A model generated the notes under the pieces. The model was given only the letters and a program-made list of their open reading frames with translations. It did not search any database and was not told where the DNA came from. A stretch of 64,000 nt of DNA, taken from Oceanihabitans sediminis (GTDB lineage: Bacteria; Bacteroidota; Bacteroidia; Flavobacteriales; Flavobacteriaceae). The position numbers were made by a program, and so were the translations under genes. The stretch spans positions 124,001 to 188,000 of the forward strand of contig NZ_QPIG01000001.1 of the NCBI RefSeq assembly GCF_003337215.1, in the 5' to 3' direction. Below are positions 25,277 through 34,186 of the stretch, in pieces. The stretch's first letter is position 1. The number at the start of each line of letters is the position of its first letter.

Positions 25277-26722
25277 ATGGAGAAAATAATAGACGAAAGC
25301 AAACAAGGTGAAAGCCTAGTTTTAGAAAACAAAAAAGAAAACACTCGCAAGCTTTTTATTGAAAGTTATGGTTGTGCTATGAACTTTAGTGATAGTGAAA
25401 TTGTAGCTTCCATATTATCTAACGAAGGTTTTAATACAACAAACAAACTAGAAGATGCAGATTTAGTTCTTGTAAACACCTGCTCTATTCGCGATAAAGC
25501 AGAACAAACCGTTAGAAAACGTTTAGAAAAATACAATGCCGTTAAAAAGACAAACCCAAAGATGAAGGTAGGAGTCTTAGGTTGTATGGCCGAACGCTTA
25601 AAGAGTAAATTTCTTGAAGAAGAAAAAATTGTAGACCTTGTTGTTGGACCTGATGCTTATAAAGATTTACCAAATCTACTTGCAGAAGTAGAAGATGGTA
25701 GAGACGCTATAAACGTAATACTTTCTAAAGAAGAAACTTACGGAGACATTTCTCCAGTACGTTTAAATAGCAACGGAGTTACCGCTTTCGTTTCTATTAC
25801 ACGTGGATGTGATAACATGTGTACGTTCTGCGTAGTTCCTTTTACAAGAGGAAGAGAACGCAGCCGTGATCCACAAAGTATTTTAGAAGAAGTAAACGAT
25901 TTATGGAGCAAAGGCTACAAAGAAATCACCTTACTCGGACAAAACGTAGACAGCTACCTTTGGTATGGCGGTGGATTAAAAAAAGATTTTGATAAAGCTA
26001 CAGACATGCAGAAAGCAACTGCAACAAATTTTGCGAAGCTTTTAGAAATGTGTGCAGAAGCGCAACCAAAAATGCGTATTCGTTTTTCAACTTCTAATCC
26101 GCAGGACATGACGCTAGATGTGGTTGAAACAATGGCGAAATACGATAATATTTGTAAGTACATTCACTTACCCGTTCAAAGTGGTAGCGACAGAATTTTA
26201 AAAGAAATGAACAGACAACATACTCGCGAAGAGTATATTGAGCTTATAAACAACATCAAACGTATTTTACCAGACTGTACAATTAGTCAAGATATGATTA
26301 CTGGTTTTCCTACAGAAACAGAAGAAGATCATCAAGATACGCTAAGCCTAATGAGAGAAGTAAAATATGCCTTCGGATATATGTTTGCTTACTCCGAAAG
26401 ACCTGGAACTTTAGCAGAACGTAAAATGGAAGATGATGTTCCTCTAGAAGTAAAGAAAAGACGTTTACAAGAAGTAATCGACTTACAATTAGAGCATAGC
26501 TATGAAAAAACACAATCTTTTATTGGTAAAACAGTTGAGATTTTAATTGAAAAAGAAGCTAGAAAAGGAGATAAAGATTGGTCTGGAAGAAACAGCCAAA
26601 ACCTTCTTTGTGTATTCCCTAAAGAACACTATAAGGTTGGTGATTATGTAAATGTAAAAATTACAAGCGCTACAAAAACCACATTAATTGGTGAGCCAGT
26701 AGGCTATTCAGAAAACAACTAA
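25277..26722 (+). CDS. miaB: tRNA-2-methylthio-N6-isopentenyladenosine synthase MiaB
   Basis: A radical-SAM methylthiotransferase that converts i6A37 of tRNA to ms2i6A. The N-terminal UPF0004 domain carries three Fe-S cysteines (GCAMN, NTCSIR, LGCMAE). The radical-SAM core has CDNMCTFC, and the C-terminal TRAM domain ends in [10 protein letters not shown]. The start at ATG 25277 gives 481 residues, close to the usual length; the 16 extra codons from TTG 25229 would run through a hairpin. It heads a plus-strand group with the sigma-54-type activator gene. Confidence 0.95.
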   Translation: MEKIIDESKQGESLVLENKKENTRKLFIESYGCAMNFSDSEIVASILSNEGFNTTNKLEDADLVLVNTCSIRDKAEQTVRKRLEKYNAVKKTNPKMKVGVLGCMAERLKSKFLEEEKIVDLVVGPDAYKDLPNLLAEVEDGRDAINVILSKEETYGDISPVRLNSNGVTAFVSITRGCDNMCTFCVVPFTRGRERSRDPQSILEEVNDLWSKGYKEITLLGQNVDSYLWYGGGLKKDFDKATDMQKATATNFAKLLEMCAEAQPKMRIRFSTSNPQDMTLDVVETMAKYDNICKYIHLPVQSGSDRILKEMNRQHTREEYIELINNIKRILPDCTISQDMITGFPTETEEDHQDTLSLMREVKYAFGYMFAYSERPGTLAERKMEDDVPLEVKKRRLQEVIDLQLEHSYEKTQSFIGKTVEILIEKEARKGDKDWSGRNSQNLLCVFPKEHYKVGDYVNVKITSATKTTLIGEPVGYSENN

Positions 26723-26771
26723 TTTTTTATTAAATTTAAGGAAACTCTCAATTTAGAGAATAGTTAATTAT

Positions 26772-28031
26772 ATGGAATCCATTCAAGCAATAAAACAACG
26801 TTTTGGAATTATTGGTAACGACCCAACACTAAATCGCGCTATTGAAAAAGCAATTCAAGTAGCCCCAACAGATATTTCGGTTTTAGTAACTGGAGAATCT
26901 GGTGTTGGTAAAGAAAGTATTCCTAAAATTATTCACCAATTATCACACAGAAAACACGGAAAATACATTGCCGTTAACTGTGGTGCTATTCCTGAAGGCA
27001 CTATAGACTCCGAACTTTTTGGTCATGAAAAAGGGGCCTTTACAGGGGCTACAGCTACCAGAAGTGGTTATTTTGAAGTTGCCGATGGTGGAACCATTTT
27101 TTTAGATGAAGTTGGAGAGCTTCCGCTTACCACACAAGTACGCTTATTACGTGTGTTAGAAAACGGAGAATTCATCAAAGTAGGTTCTTCAAAAGTACAA
27201 AAAACTAATGTTAGAATTGTAGCTGCTACAAACGTAAACATGTTTGAAGCCATTAAAAAAGAAAAGTTTAGAGAAGACTTATATTACAGATTAAGCACCA
27301 TAGAAATTAACCTTCCTGCCCTACGCGAACGCAAAGAAGATATTCATTTACTGTTTAGAAAATTCGCTAGTGACTTTGCTTTAAAATATAAAATGCCAAC
27401 CATCAAATTACAAGATGATGCGGTAGATTTGCTAGTTAAATTCAGATGGCCAGGAAACATTAGGCAGTTACGAAATGTAGCAGAGCAAGTTTCAGTTTTA
27501 GAACAAAACAGAACTATAAATGCCCAAGCACTTCAAGAATATTTACCTAAAGGAAGCACAAACTTGCCGGTTTTAGTAAATAACACAAAAGCTGAAAGCG
27601 ACTTTAGTAATGAGCGTGAAATTCTATACAAAGTATTATTCGACATGAAAAGCGATTTAAATGATCTTAAAAAGCTTACCATGGAATTAATGAAAAACAG
27701 TAACACCTCTGAAGTTCAAAAAGACAACGAGCATTTAATTCAGAAGATTTACGGAAACGAAGAAGACGCCGAATACGAAGAAGCAAAAGAAGAATTAAGA
27801 GTACTTGCTGTTTCTCAAAATGAAGATGCAGAAGTTATTCAAGATACTACAGACAAGTATCACTTTGCGGAAGAAATTGAAGAAGAAGAAACCCTGTCCT
27901 TACACGATAAAGAATTAGAGTTGATTAAAAAATCTTTAGAACGTCATCAAGGAAAACGTAAATTAGCAGCTGCAGAACTTGGTATTAGCGAACGCACCTT
28001 ATACCGAAAAATTAAACAATTCGACCTTTAG
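26772..28031 (+). CDS. Sigma-54 interaction-domain activator without a receiver
   Basis: A 419-residue AAA+ activator. Walker A is GESGVGKE (41-48) and the sigma-54 contact loop GAFTGA is intact (88-93). Walker B is GGTIFLDEVGEL (about 106-117), and an R-finger region and WPGNIRQLRN follow. An acidic linker (about 310-375) leads to a Fis-type helix-turn-helix (about 385-417, GKRKLAAAELGISERTLYRKIKQF). There is no N-terminal receiver or sensor domain, so control must come from another protein or from expression level. It lies 50 bp after miaB. A sigma-54-like site precedes groES 2 kb downstream; a link is possible but inferred. Confidence 0.9.
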   Translation: MESIQAIKQRFGIIGNDPTLNRAIEKAIQVAPTDISVLVTGESGVGKESIPKIIHQLSHRKHGKYIAVNCGAIPEGTIDSELFGHEKGAFTGATATRSGYFEVADGGTIFLDEVGELPLTTQVRLLRVLENGEFIKVGSSKVQKTNVRIVAATNVNMFEAIKKEKFREDLYYRLSTIEINLPALRERKEDIHLLFRKFASDFALKYKMPTIKLQDDAVDLLVKFRWPGNIRQLRNVAEQVSVLEQNRTINAQALQEYLPKGSTNLPVLVNNTKAESDFSNEREILYKVLFDMKSDLNDLKKLTMELMKNSNTSEVQKDNEHLIQKIYGNEEDAEYEEAKEELRVLAVSQNEDAEVIQDTTDKYHFAEEIEEEETLSLHDKELELIKKSLERHQGKRKLAAAELGISERTLYRKIKQFDL

Positions 28032-28100
28032 GTATATTTGACAAATCAAACTCCACTTGAAAAAGGGTTTACAACAATTTTATTTTAACAACACGTATTA

Positions 28101-28607
28101 ATGAAACACCTTAATTACATCTTTCTTTTTACAATAAGCACGATATTTTTTTCTTGCGGACCATATTCGTTCACAGGAACTTCTATTGCTTCCGATGTAA
28201 AAACATTTCAAGTAAATTACTTTCAAAATAATGCCATCTTAGTAGAACCAGGAATCGAAAGAGATTTCACCATAGCATTACAAGATTTAATTACAAATCA
28301 AACCAATTTAAGCTTGGTTAATTCTAATGCCGATTTAGTTTACGAAGGAGAAATTGTAGAATATAGGATTTCACCAACAACAGCAACATCTCAAAATACA
28401 GCAGCTCAAAATCGACTAACAATTGGTATTAACGTGCGTTTTTTCAACAAAAAGAATGAAGAAGATAATTTTGAACAACGCTTCACCTTTTATTACGATT
28501 ACAAAGGAAGCTCGCAACTTATAGGATCGATTAAAACTACTGCATTTGAAGAAATTTTTGAACGTATTACACAAGATGTTTTCAACGCTTCTTTAGCAAA
28601 GTGGTAA
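28101..28607 (+). CDS. lptE: LptE-like lipoprotein (LPS assembly)
   Basis: A 168-residue lipoprotein with a signal peptide ending FFSCGPYSFTGTS. This is the Bacteroidetes LptE/LptE-like family (PF04390) pattern: lipidated Cys, then GPYSFTG and a beta-rich domain. LptE plugs the LptD barrel that inserts lipopolysaccharide into the outer membrane. It sits 69 bp after the activator gene and ahead of a TPR-like gene and secG, an order I associate with flavobacteria. Confidence 0.85.
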   Translation: MKHLNYIFLFTISTIFFSCGPYSFTGTSIASDVKTFQVNYFQNNAILVEPGIERDFTIALQDLITNQTNLSLVNSNADLVYEGEIVEYRISPTTATSQNTAAQNRLTIGINVRFFNKKNEEDNFEQRFTFYYDYKGSSQLIGSIKTTAFEEIFERITQDVFNASLAKW

Positions 28608-28638
28608 TTATAACAAAGAAATAAATTTGGCTTAGCCA

Positions 28639-29589
28639 ATGAACAATACAGAATTCACATATTTATTACAAAATCCGCAAGAGGTTACAGCTTCACAAAC
28701 CGAAGCTCTAAAAACCATTCTGGATACTTTTCCGTATTGTCAATCTGCAAGAGCACTGTATCTAAAAGGTTTAAAAAACAAAGAAAGTTTCAATTATAAC
28801 CAAGAGCTTAAAACAACGGCTAGTTATACCACAGACAGGAGTATTTTATTTGATTTTATCACTTCAGAAAAATTCCTTCAAAACGAAATTTCTAAAAACA
28901 TCAAGCAAAACACAGAGCATCTAAAAGATATTCCCGTTGATGTTGAAGATATTTCTGTAAACAAAAAAGTCACTTTAGATGATCGCCTAAAACAACAAAT
29001 AGAAGAAACCACAGGTGTTCTAGACCCTGATTTATTCGAGCCAAAAACTAAAACTTCTAAAGTTGAAGAAGTTAAGGAAGTTGAAGAAAATGCTCAATCA
29101 GATATAGAAGAACAACCTAAAGAAGTTCCTTCACAAGAAACGAAACAAGAAAAAGATTCACCAGATAAAATCTTAAACATAGGAAAGCCATTGCAATTTG
29201 GTCAAAACGAAACACATTCGTTTAACGAATGGCTAAAACTAGCAAGCTACACCCCTATTGAGCGTGAAGAAAAACCGAAACCAAAGAAAAAAACGAAGTC
29301 TGAAAAGGAGAAAAAATTCGATTTAATAGAAAAATTTATCTCTAAAAATCCAAAGTTAAAACCAACAAAAACTGCTACAAAAAACAATAATATTGCCGAA
29401 GAGCGTATGATTCAGCCAGAGTCTCTAATGACAGAAACTTTAGCTCGAATATATGTAGAACAAAAAAACTACAAAAAAGCCATACAATCTTATAAAATAT
29501 TAATTTTGAAATATCCAGAAAAAAGTGGTTTCTTTGCAGACCAAATTTATGCAATAAAACAATTACAAGAACAAAACAACAAAGAATAA
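28639..29589 (+). CDS. TPR-like protein of unknown function
   Basis: A 316-residue protein without a signal peptide. The N-terminal part (about 1-75) is helical (TEALKTILDTFPYCQSARALYLKGLKN). The middle (about 110-255) is a low-complexity Glu/Lys region. The C-terminus holds one TPR-like pair (TETLARIYVEQKNYKKAIQSYKILILKYPEKS, about 270-302). It lies between lptE and secG, one base before secG, so it is probably cotranscribed with them. It may link to envelope assembly, but no direct clue is present. Confidence 0.7.
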   Translation: MNNTEFTYLLQNPQEVTASQTEALKTILDTFPYCQSARALYLKGLKNKESFNYNQELKTTASYTTDRSILFDFITSEKFLQNEISKNIKQNTEHLKDIPVDVEDISVNKKVTLDDRLKQQIEETTGVLDPDLFEPKTKTSKVEEVKEVEENAQSDIEEQPKEVPSQETKQEKDSPDKILNIGKPLQFGQNETHSFNEWLKLASYTPIEREEKPKPKKKTKSEKEKKFDLIEKFISKNPKLKPTKTATKNNNIAEERMIQPESLMTETLARIYVEQKNYKKAIQSYKILILKYPEKSGFFADQIYAIKQLQEQNNKE

Positions 29590-29590
29590 T

Positions 29591-29932
29591 ATGTTTACAG
29601 TATTTTTAATATTAATAGTAGTGGTCGCTTTTTTACTAGTTGTAGTAGTAATGGTACAAAACCCAAAAGGCGGCGGATTATCATCATCTTTTGGTGGTGG
29701 AGGAACACAGCAATTAGGTGGTGTTCAGAAAACAACCGACTTTTTAGACAAAAGCACATGGACCCTTGCAACTATACTAATAGCATTAATTTTACTTTCT
29801 AACGTAGCAATTAATAAAAGTGGTGTTGTTAAAGAATCTAAAGCTTTAGATATCGAAAATGTAACTACTCCAGTTGCTCCAACTACACCTGCCACTCCAG
29901 CAGTACAAACAGAAGAAACTCCAGCAGAATAA
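29591..29932 (+). CDS. secG: Preprotein translocase subunit SecG
   Basis: A 113-residue inner-membrane protein with two hydrophobic helices (about 1-22 and 58-76) joined by the SecG loop VVMVQNPKGGGLSSSFGGGG. SecG assists SecYE during protein export. The Ala/Pro/Thr-rich tail after residue 85 is typical of Bacteroidetes forms. It is followed by a terminator. Confidence 0.93.
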   Translation: MFTVFLILIVVVAFLLVVVVMVQNPKGGGLSSSFGGGGTQQLGGVQKTTDFLDKSTWTLATILIALILLSNVAINKSGVVKESKALDIENVTTPVAPTTPATPAVQTEETPAE

Positions 29933-29956
29933 TCTGTTTCACAAAATATATCGAAA

Positions 29957-29987
29957 AATGCCAGCTATCAAGTTGGCATTTTTTTTT
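29957..29987 (+). terminator. Terminator after secG
   Basis: AATGCCA...TGGCATT stem (29957-29963 / 29974-29980) followed by nine Ts. Confidence 0.85.
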
Positions 29988-30014
29988 GCCCATTACCTAC
30001 CTAAATCTGAAACT

Positions 30015-30047
30015 TTGTCAGACAATTTTTATTGGCACATTTTTCGC
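30015..30047 (+). promoter_or_regulatory. Sigma-54-like promoter and palindrome upstream of groES
   Basis: The palindrome TTGTC-A-GACAA (30015-30025) is followed by TGGCAC (30033-30038) and TCGC (30044-30047). GG and GC are exactly 10 bases apart, as in -24/-12 sigma-54 promoters (consensus TGGCAC-N5-TTGC, one mismatch). It ends 52 bp before the groES ATG. Use by sigma-54 is inferred. Confidence 0.5.
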
Positions 30048-30098
30048 TCATTAGCTAATCGTTAAACAAAATTTTAATTAACTAAAAAAATATATAAA

Positions 30099-30377
30099 AT
30101 GAGTAAAGTAAATATCAAACCGCTTGCAGATCGCGTTCTTGTAGAACCACTTCCTGCAGAAACTCAAACAGCTTCTGGTTTATTCATTCCAGATTCTGCG
30201 CAAGAAAAACAACACAAAGGAACTGTTGTAGCAATAGGTCAAGGTAAAAAAGATGAGCCTCTTACAGTAAAAGTTGGTGACACTGTTCTTTACGGAAAAT
30301 ATTCAGGCAGTGAATTAAAATTAGATGGTACAGACTATTTAATGATGCGTGAAGAAGATATTATGGCAATCATCTAG
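30099..30377 (+). CDS. groES: Co-chaperonin GroES
   Basis: A 92-residue co-chaperonin that caps the GroEL cavity. The GroES fold is clear: [13 protein letters not shown] start, the mobile loop EEKQ-like segment ([29 protein letters not shown]), [13 protein letters not shown], and an [10 protein letters not shown] end. It is followed by groEL after a 93-bp gap that holds two short hairpins. Confidence 0.97.
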   Translation: MSKVNIKPLADRVLVEPLPAETQTASGLFIPDSAQEKQHKGTVVAIGQGKKDEPLTVKVGDTVLYGKYSGSELKLDGTDYLMMREEDIMAII

Positions 30378-30384
30378 ATGGCTA

Positions 30385-30450
30385 CTGCGAAAGCAGATAT
30401 CTTAAATCAAAATACTTAACAAAAAACAAGATTCCTGCTTAGGTGGGAAT
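30385..30450 (+). repeat. Two small hairpins between groES and groEL
   Basis: CTGC-GAAA-GCAG (30385-30396) and ATTCCTGC-TTAG-GTGGGAAT (30431-30450). The second pairs fully if two G-U pairs are allowed. No T-run follows, so they are not obvious terminators. They may set groES/groEL stoichiometry or mRNA stability. The second belongs to the TTCC...GGAA palindrome set. Confidence 0.45.
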
Positions 30451-30452
30451 AA

Positions 30453-32108
<1,656 letters not shown>

Positions 32109-32134
32109 AAATCGTTTTTAAATTAATTAACATC

Positions 32135-32169
32135 AAAACGCTTCTAGAGAAATCTGGAGGCGTTTTTTT
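32135..32169 (+). terminator. Terminator after groEL
   Basis: AAAACGC...GCGTTTT stem with further wobble pairing inside and seven Ts. Confidence 0.8.
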
Positions 32170-32197
32170 ATATCTATCATTTAAATACAACAAGCAA

Positions 32198-32398
32198 TTA
32201 TAACAGATCTTTTATAAGTGTTTTTGCTTTCACCTCATCTGCTTCATGAACAAAAATTTCAATCTCCCCTAAGATACCTGGATAGGAAGAATCTGATTTA
32301 TTAATTTCAAAATAAGCAATACCTGCCTCGTCAAGTTTGTTTTTAACTCCAGACACTAAAACTTGTGAGTTCCCCGAAAAAATTAACTTTCTATCCAT
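32198..32398 (-). CDS. DUF2007 small protein
   Basis: A 66-residue protein of the DUF2007 (putative signal-transducing, PII-like fold) type: KLIFSGNSQVLVSGVKNKLDEAGIAYFE then IEIFVHEADEVKAKTLIKDL. Homologues are small stand-alone proteins in Bacteroidetes with no established role. It is convergent with groEL. Confidence 0.75.
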   Translation of the reverse strand: MDRKLIFSGNSQVLVSGVKNKLDEAGIAYFEINKSDSSYPGILGEIEIFVHEADEVKAKTLIKDLL

Positions 32399-32627
32399 AA
32401 CGTATATTTTTATATGCTATCCTAAGTTACGCATTTAATTAGTAATTCCACTAAGTTAGAAACCTAAAAACTTAAATCTAACTTGTTTATTATAAACAAT
32501 TTGAATCTAACTTCAACTTTTCAAAATTATGTTTAAGCGATGTAAAATCTATTTTTAGATAAGTATTTTTTCGGTGTGGTTAAATTGAAATAAAAAAACT
32601 GTATCCTGTTTATTAAATACATTCATA
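32399..32627. other. Non-coding AT-rich stretch
   Basis: About 230 bp with no reading frame of note. It contains scattered ATCTAACTT-like repeats (near 32475 and 32510) but no recognised element. Confidence 0.3.
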
Positions 32628-32852
32628 ATGAAAAGGTATATTTCTCTGCTTACTTTCTCTATTTTAGCCTTTAATAAAAGCTTCAAACAAGAGCTTGAAA
32701 CTAAGAAAAAAGCGCAAGAGAGGTAATAGTTGAAAATGGTTTTGCTTCTGAAAAAAAAATTTATAGTCAGTCTAAAAGTAATTTCATTAAATATGAAGCC
32801 ATTAGCTGGAACAGATATTCATGACAACACTTCGTTTAAGTTCTTTAACTAA
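32628..32852 (+). pseudogene. Decayed small secreted-protein gene
   Basis: An ATG at 32628 opens a 32-codon frame with a signal-peptide-like start (MKRYISLLTFSILAFNKS) that ends in TAA at 32724. Coding-like sequence continues in another frame (VENGFASEKKIYSQSKSN, then FIKYEAISWNRYS) up to about 32822. It then shifts again to DNTSFKFFN and a stop at 32850. Two frame changes in 220 bp suggest a decayed gene. I do not recognise the parent. Confidence 0.4.
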
Positions 32853-32899
32853 ACATAAAAAGTTTTATGGTAATCACCATTGAAATTGATTTTAGACAA

Positions 32900-33652
32900 T
32901 TACATAGTTCTACGCATTGTACCTCGCTCCTTATATTTTCTTTTTACTTTTATAAGTTTATATCTAAAGTCATCAAACAACAAACTCATTAACAAAACCA
33001 AAGCAGCCACCAATAAGGTTTGAAGTTTTAATTCTACAGTTGAATAGAAAAACCCACCTACTAAACCTCCTACAAAAAAGGAAAGAATTATATATGTTCG
33101 AAGTTGAATATTGGCTTTCAGTTTTTTTTTCTTTCTAGCTGATTTTTTAAAAAACAATTGCGAAATATCAATTCCTAAATCTGTAAAAAGCCCTGTTAAA
33201 TGGGTGGTTCTAACAACTGCATTGGAGATTTTCGTCACAAAAGAATTCTGAATTCCCATAGCTAAAAGCAATAAGCAAACAACTAAATTAGGTGATTGTA
33301 TTTCGATATAAATACTATAAAAACCTATGGCTAATAAAATAAAAAACTCAATAATGGTGGGAACTAAATAAATATTTAATCGCTTAGTATCTTTAAACCT
33401 CAAGATTAAAAAACTAGACAAAAAAGAGCCAAAAAGGAAAGAAAATATATAAAGGAAATAAATGGTTCCTTTCCAAAACTGAAAATCTGCAACGTCATTT
33501 ATAAATAGAGCAAAGTGACCGGTAACATTTGTTGTTAATTGCTTAAAAGATAGAATCCCAGTTACATTTACCATTCCCGCTACAAAAGAAAGTATAGTCG
33601 CTATCTGAAGATTGTGCTTTAATGTTCGGCTTTTACCCTGATGTCTAAACAT
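32900..33652 (-). CDS. DUF1275 (YoaK-like) membrane protein
   Basis: A 250-residue inner-membrane protein with about six helices. The DUF1275 signatures are TILSFVAGMVNVTGILSF, TNVTGHFALF, LLAMGIQNSFVTKISNAVVRTTHLTGLFTDLGIDI and FFVGGLVGGF. The biochemical role is unknown. It lies alone between a pseudogene and a bidirectional terminator. The basic KKSARKKKKLK loop (about 168-180) is probably cytoplasmic. Confidence 0.85.
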   Translation of the reverse strand: MFRHQGKSRTLKHNLQIATILSFVAGMVNVTGILSFKQLTTNVTGHFALFINDVADFQFWKGTIYFLYIFSFLFGSFLSSFLILRFKDTKRLNIYLVPTIIEFFILLAIGFYSIYIEIQSPNLVVCLLLLAMGIQNSFVTKISNAVVRTTHLTGLFTDLGIDISQLFFKKSARKKKKLKANIQLRTYIILSFFVGGLVGGFFYSTVELKLQTLLVAALVLLMSLLFDDFRYKLIKVKRKYKERGTMRRTM

Positions 33653-33715
33653 ACTTGACTTTTAAATTATATTGCTACACTCACAAACTATTAATGTAAG
33701 ATTTAAAATAAAACT

Positions 33716-33751
33716 AAAAAAGCCTGAATGTAAATATATTCAAGCTTTTTT
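33716..33751. terminator. Bidirectional terminator after the metal-uptake genes
   Basis: AAAAAAGCCTGAAT...ATTCAAGCTTTTTT with one mismatch, Ts on both sides, 21 bp past the HMA gene stop on the minus strand. Confidence 0.75.
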
Positions 33752-33771
33752 TAAATGGATTTCAAAACGAA

Positions 33772-34131
33772 TTATTCGTCTTTATGGTCATCAACCACTT
33801 CGTCATCACGATATTTACAACATGCATGTACAGCATCATAAGCTTCATCTGAAGCTTTTATTTCTTTGGTATCATGACCAACTGCAGCAATACTATTATG
33901 AATTTCGTTTAAATTTGTTTTCTCTTCATTATAAATTACTTGTAATTCATGTGTTTTCACATCCCAAATTGCAGATTTCACACCTTTAATCTTAAAACAT
34001 GCTTTCTCAATTCGGTTTTTACACATTCCACAAACACCATCTACTTCTAAAGATGCCTTTGCATTTTTATTTTGCGCAAAACTTGTTGCACTAATAAATA
34101 TTAAAGCGATAATTGCTATTGTTTTTTTCAT
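33772..34131 (-). CDS. Secreted heavy-metal-associated (HMA) domain protein
   Basis: A 119-residue protein with a signal peptide (residues 1-19, ending SFAQ) and an HMA ferredoxin-like fold with the metal site GVCGMCKNRIEKA (CxxC) about residues 33-45. The C-terminus carries CCKYRDDEVVDDHKDE, a second possible metal-binding tail. It should be a periplasmic copper(I) or similar soft-metal carrier. It lies 55 bp after the TonB-dependent receptor gene and is probably cotranscribed with it. Confidence 0.85.
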   Translation of the reverse strand: MKKTIAIIALIFISATSFAQNKNAKASLEVDGVCGMCKNRIEKACFKIKGVKSAIWDVKTHELQVIYNEEKTNLNEIHNSIAAVGHDTKEIKASDEAYDAVHACCKYRDDEVVDDHKDE

Positions 34132-34150
34132 TTTAATAGATTTTTTTTAA

Positions 34151-34168
34151 TTCCCGCATGCACGGGAA
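34151..34168. repeat. Palindrome TTCCCG-N6-CGGGAA
   Basis: Perfect 6-base arms between the TonB receptor and HMA genes. A member of the TTCC...GGAA set. Confidence 0.5.
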
Positions 34169-34186
34169 ACACTGTTGTTATAATTA

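Noticed and set aside
33672-33989. A 105-codon open frame on the plus strand
   Set aside because: It is antisense to the HMA gene and crosses a bidirectional terminator; His-rich composition is a shadow effect.
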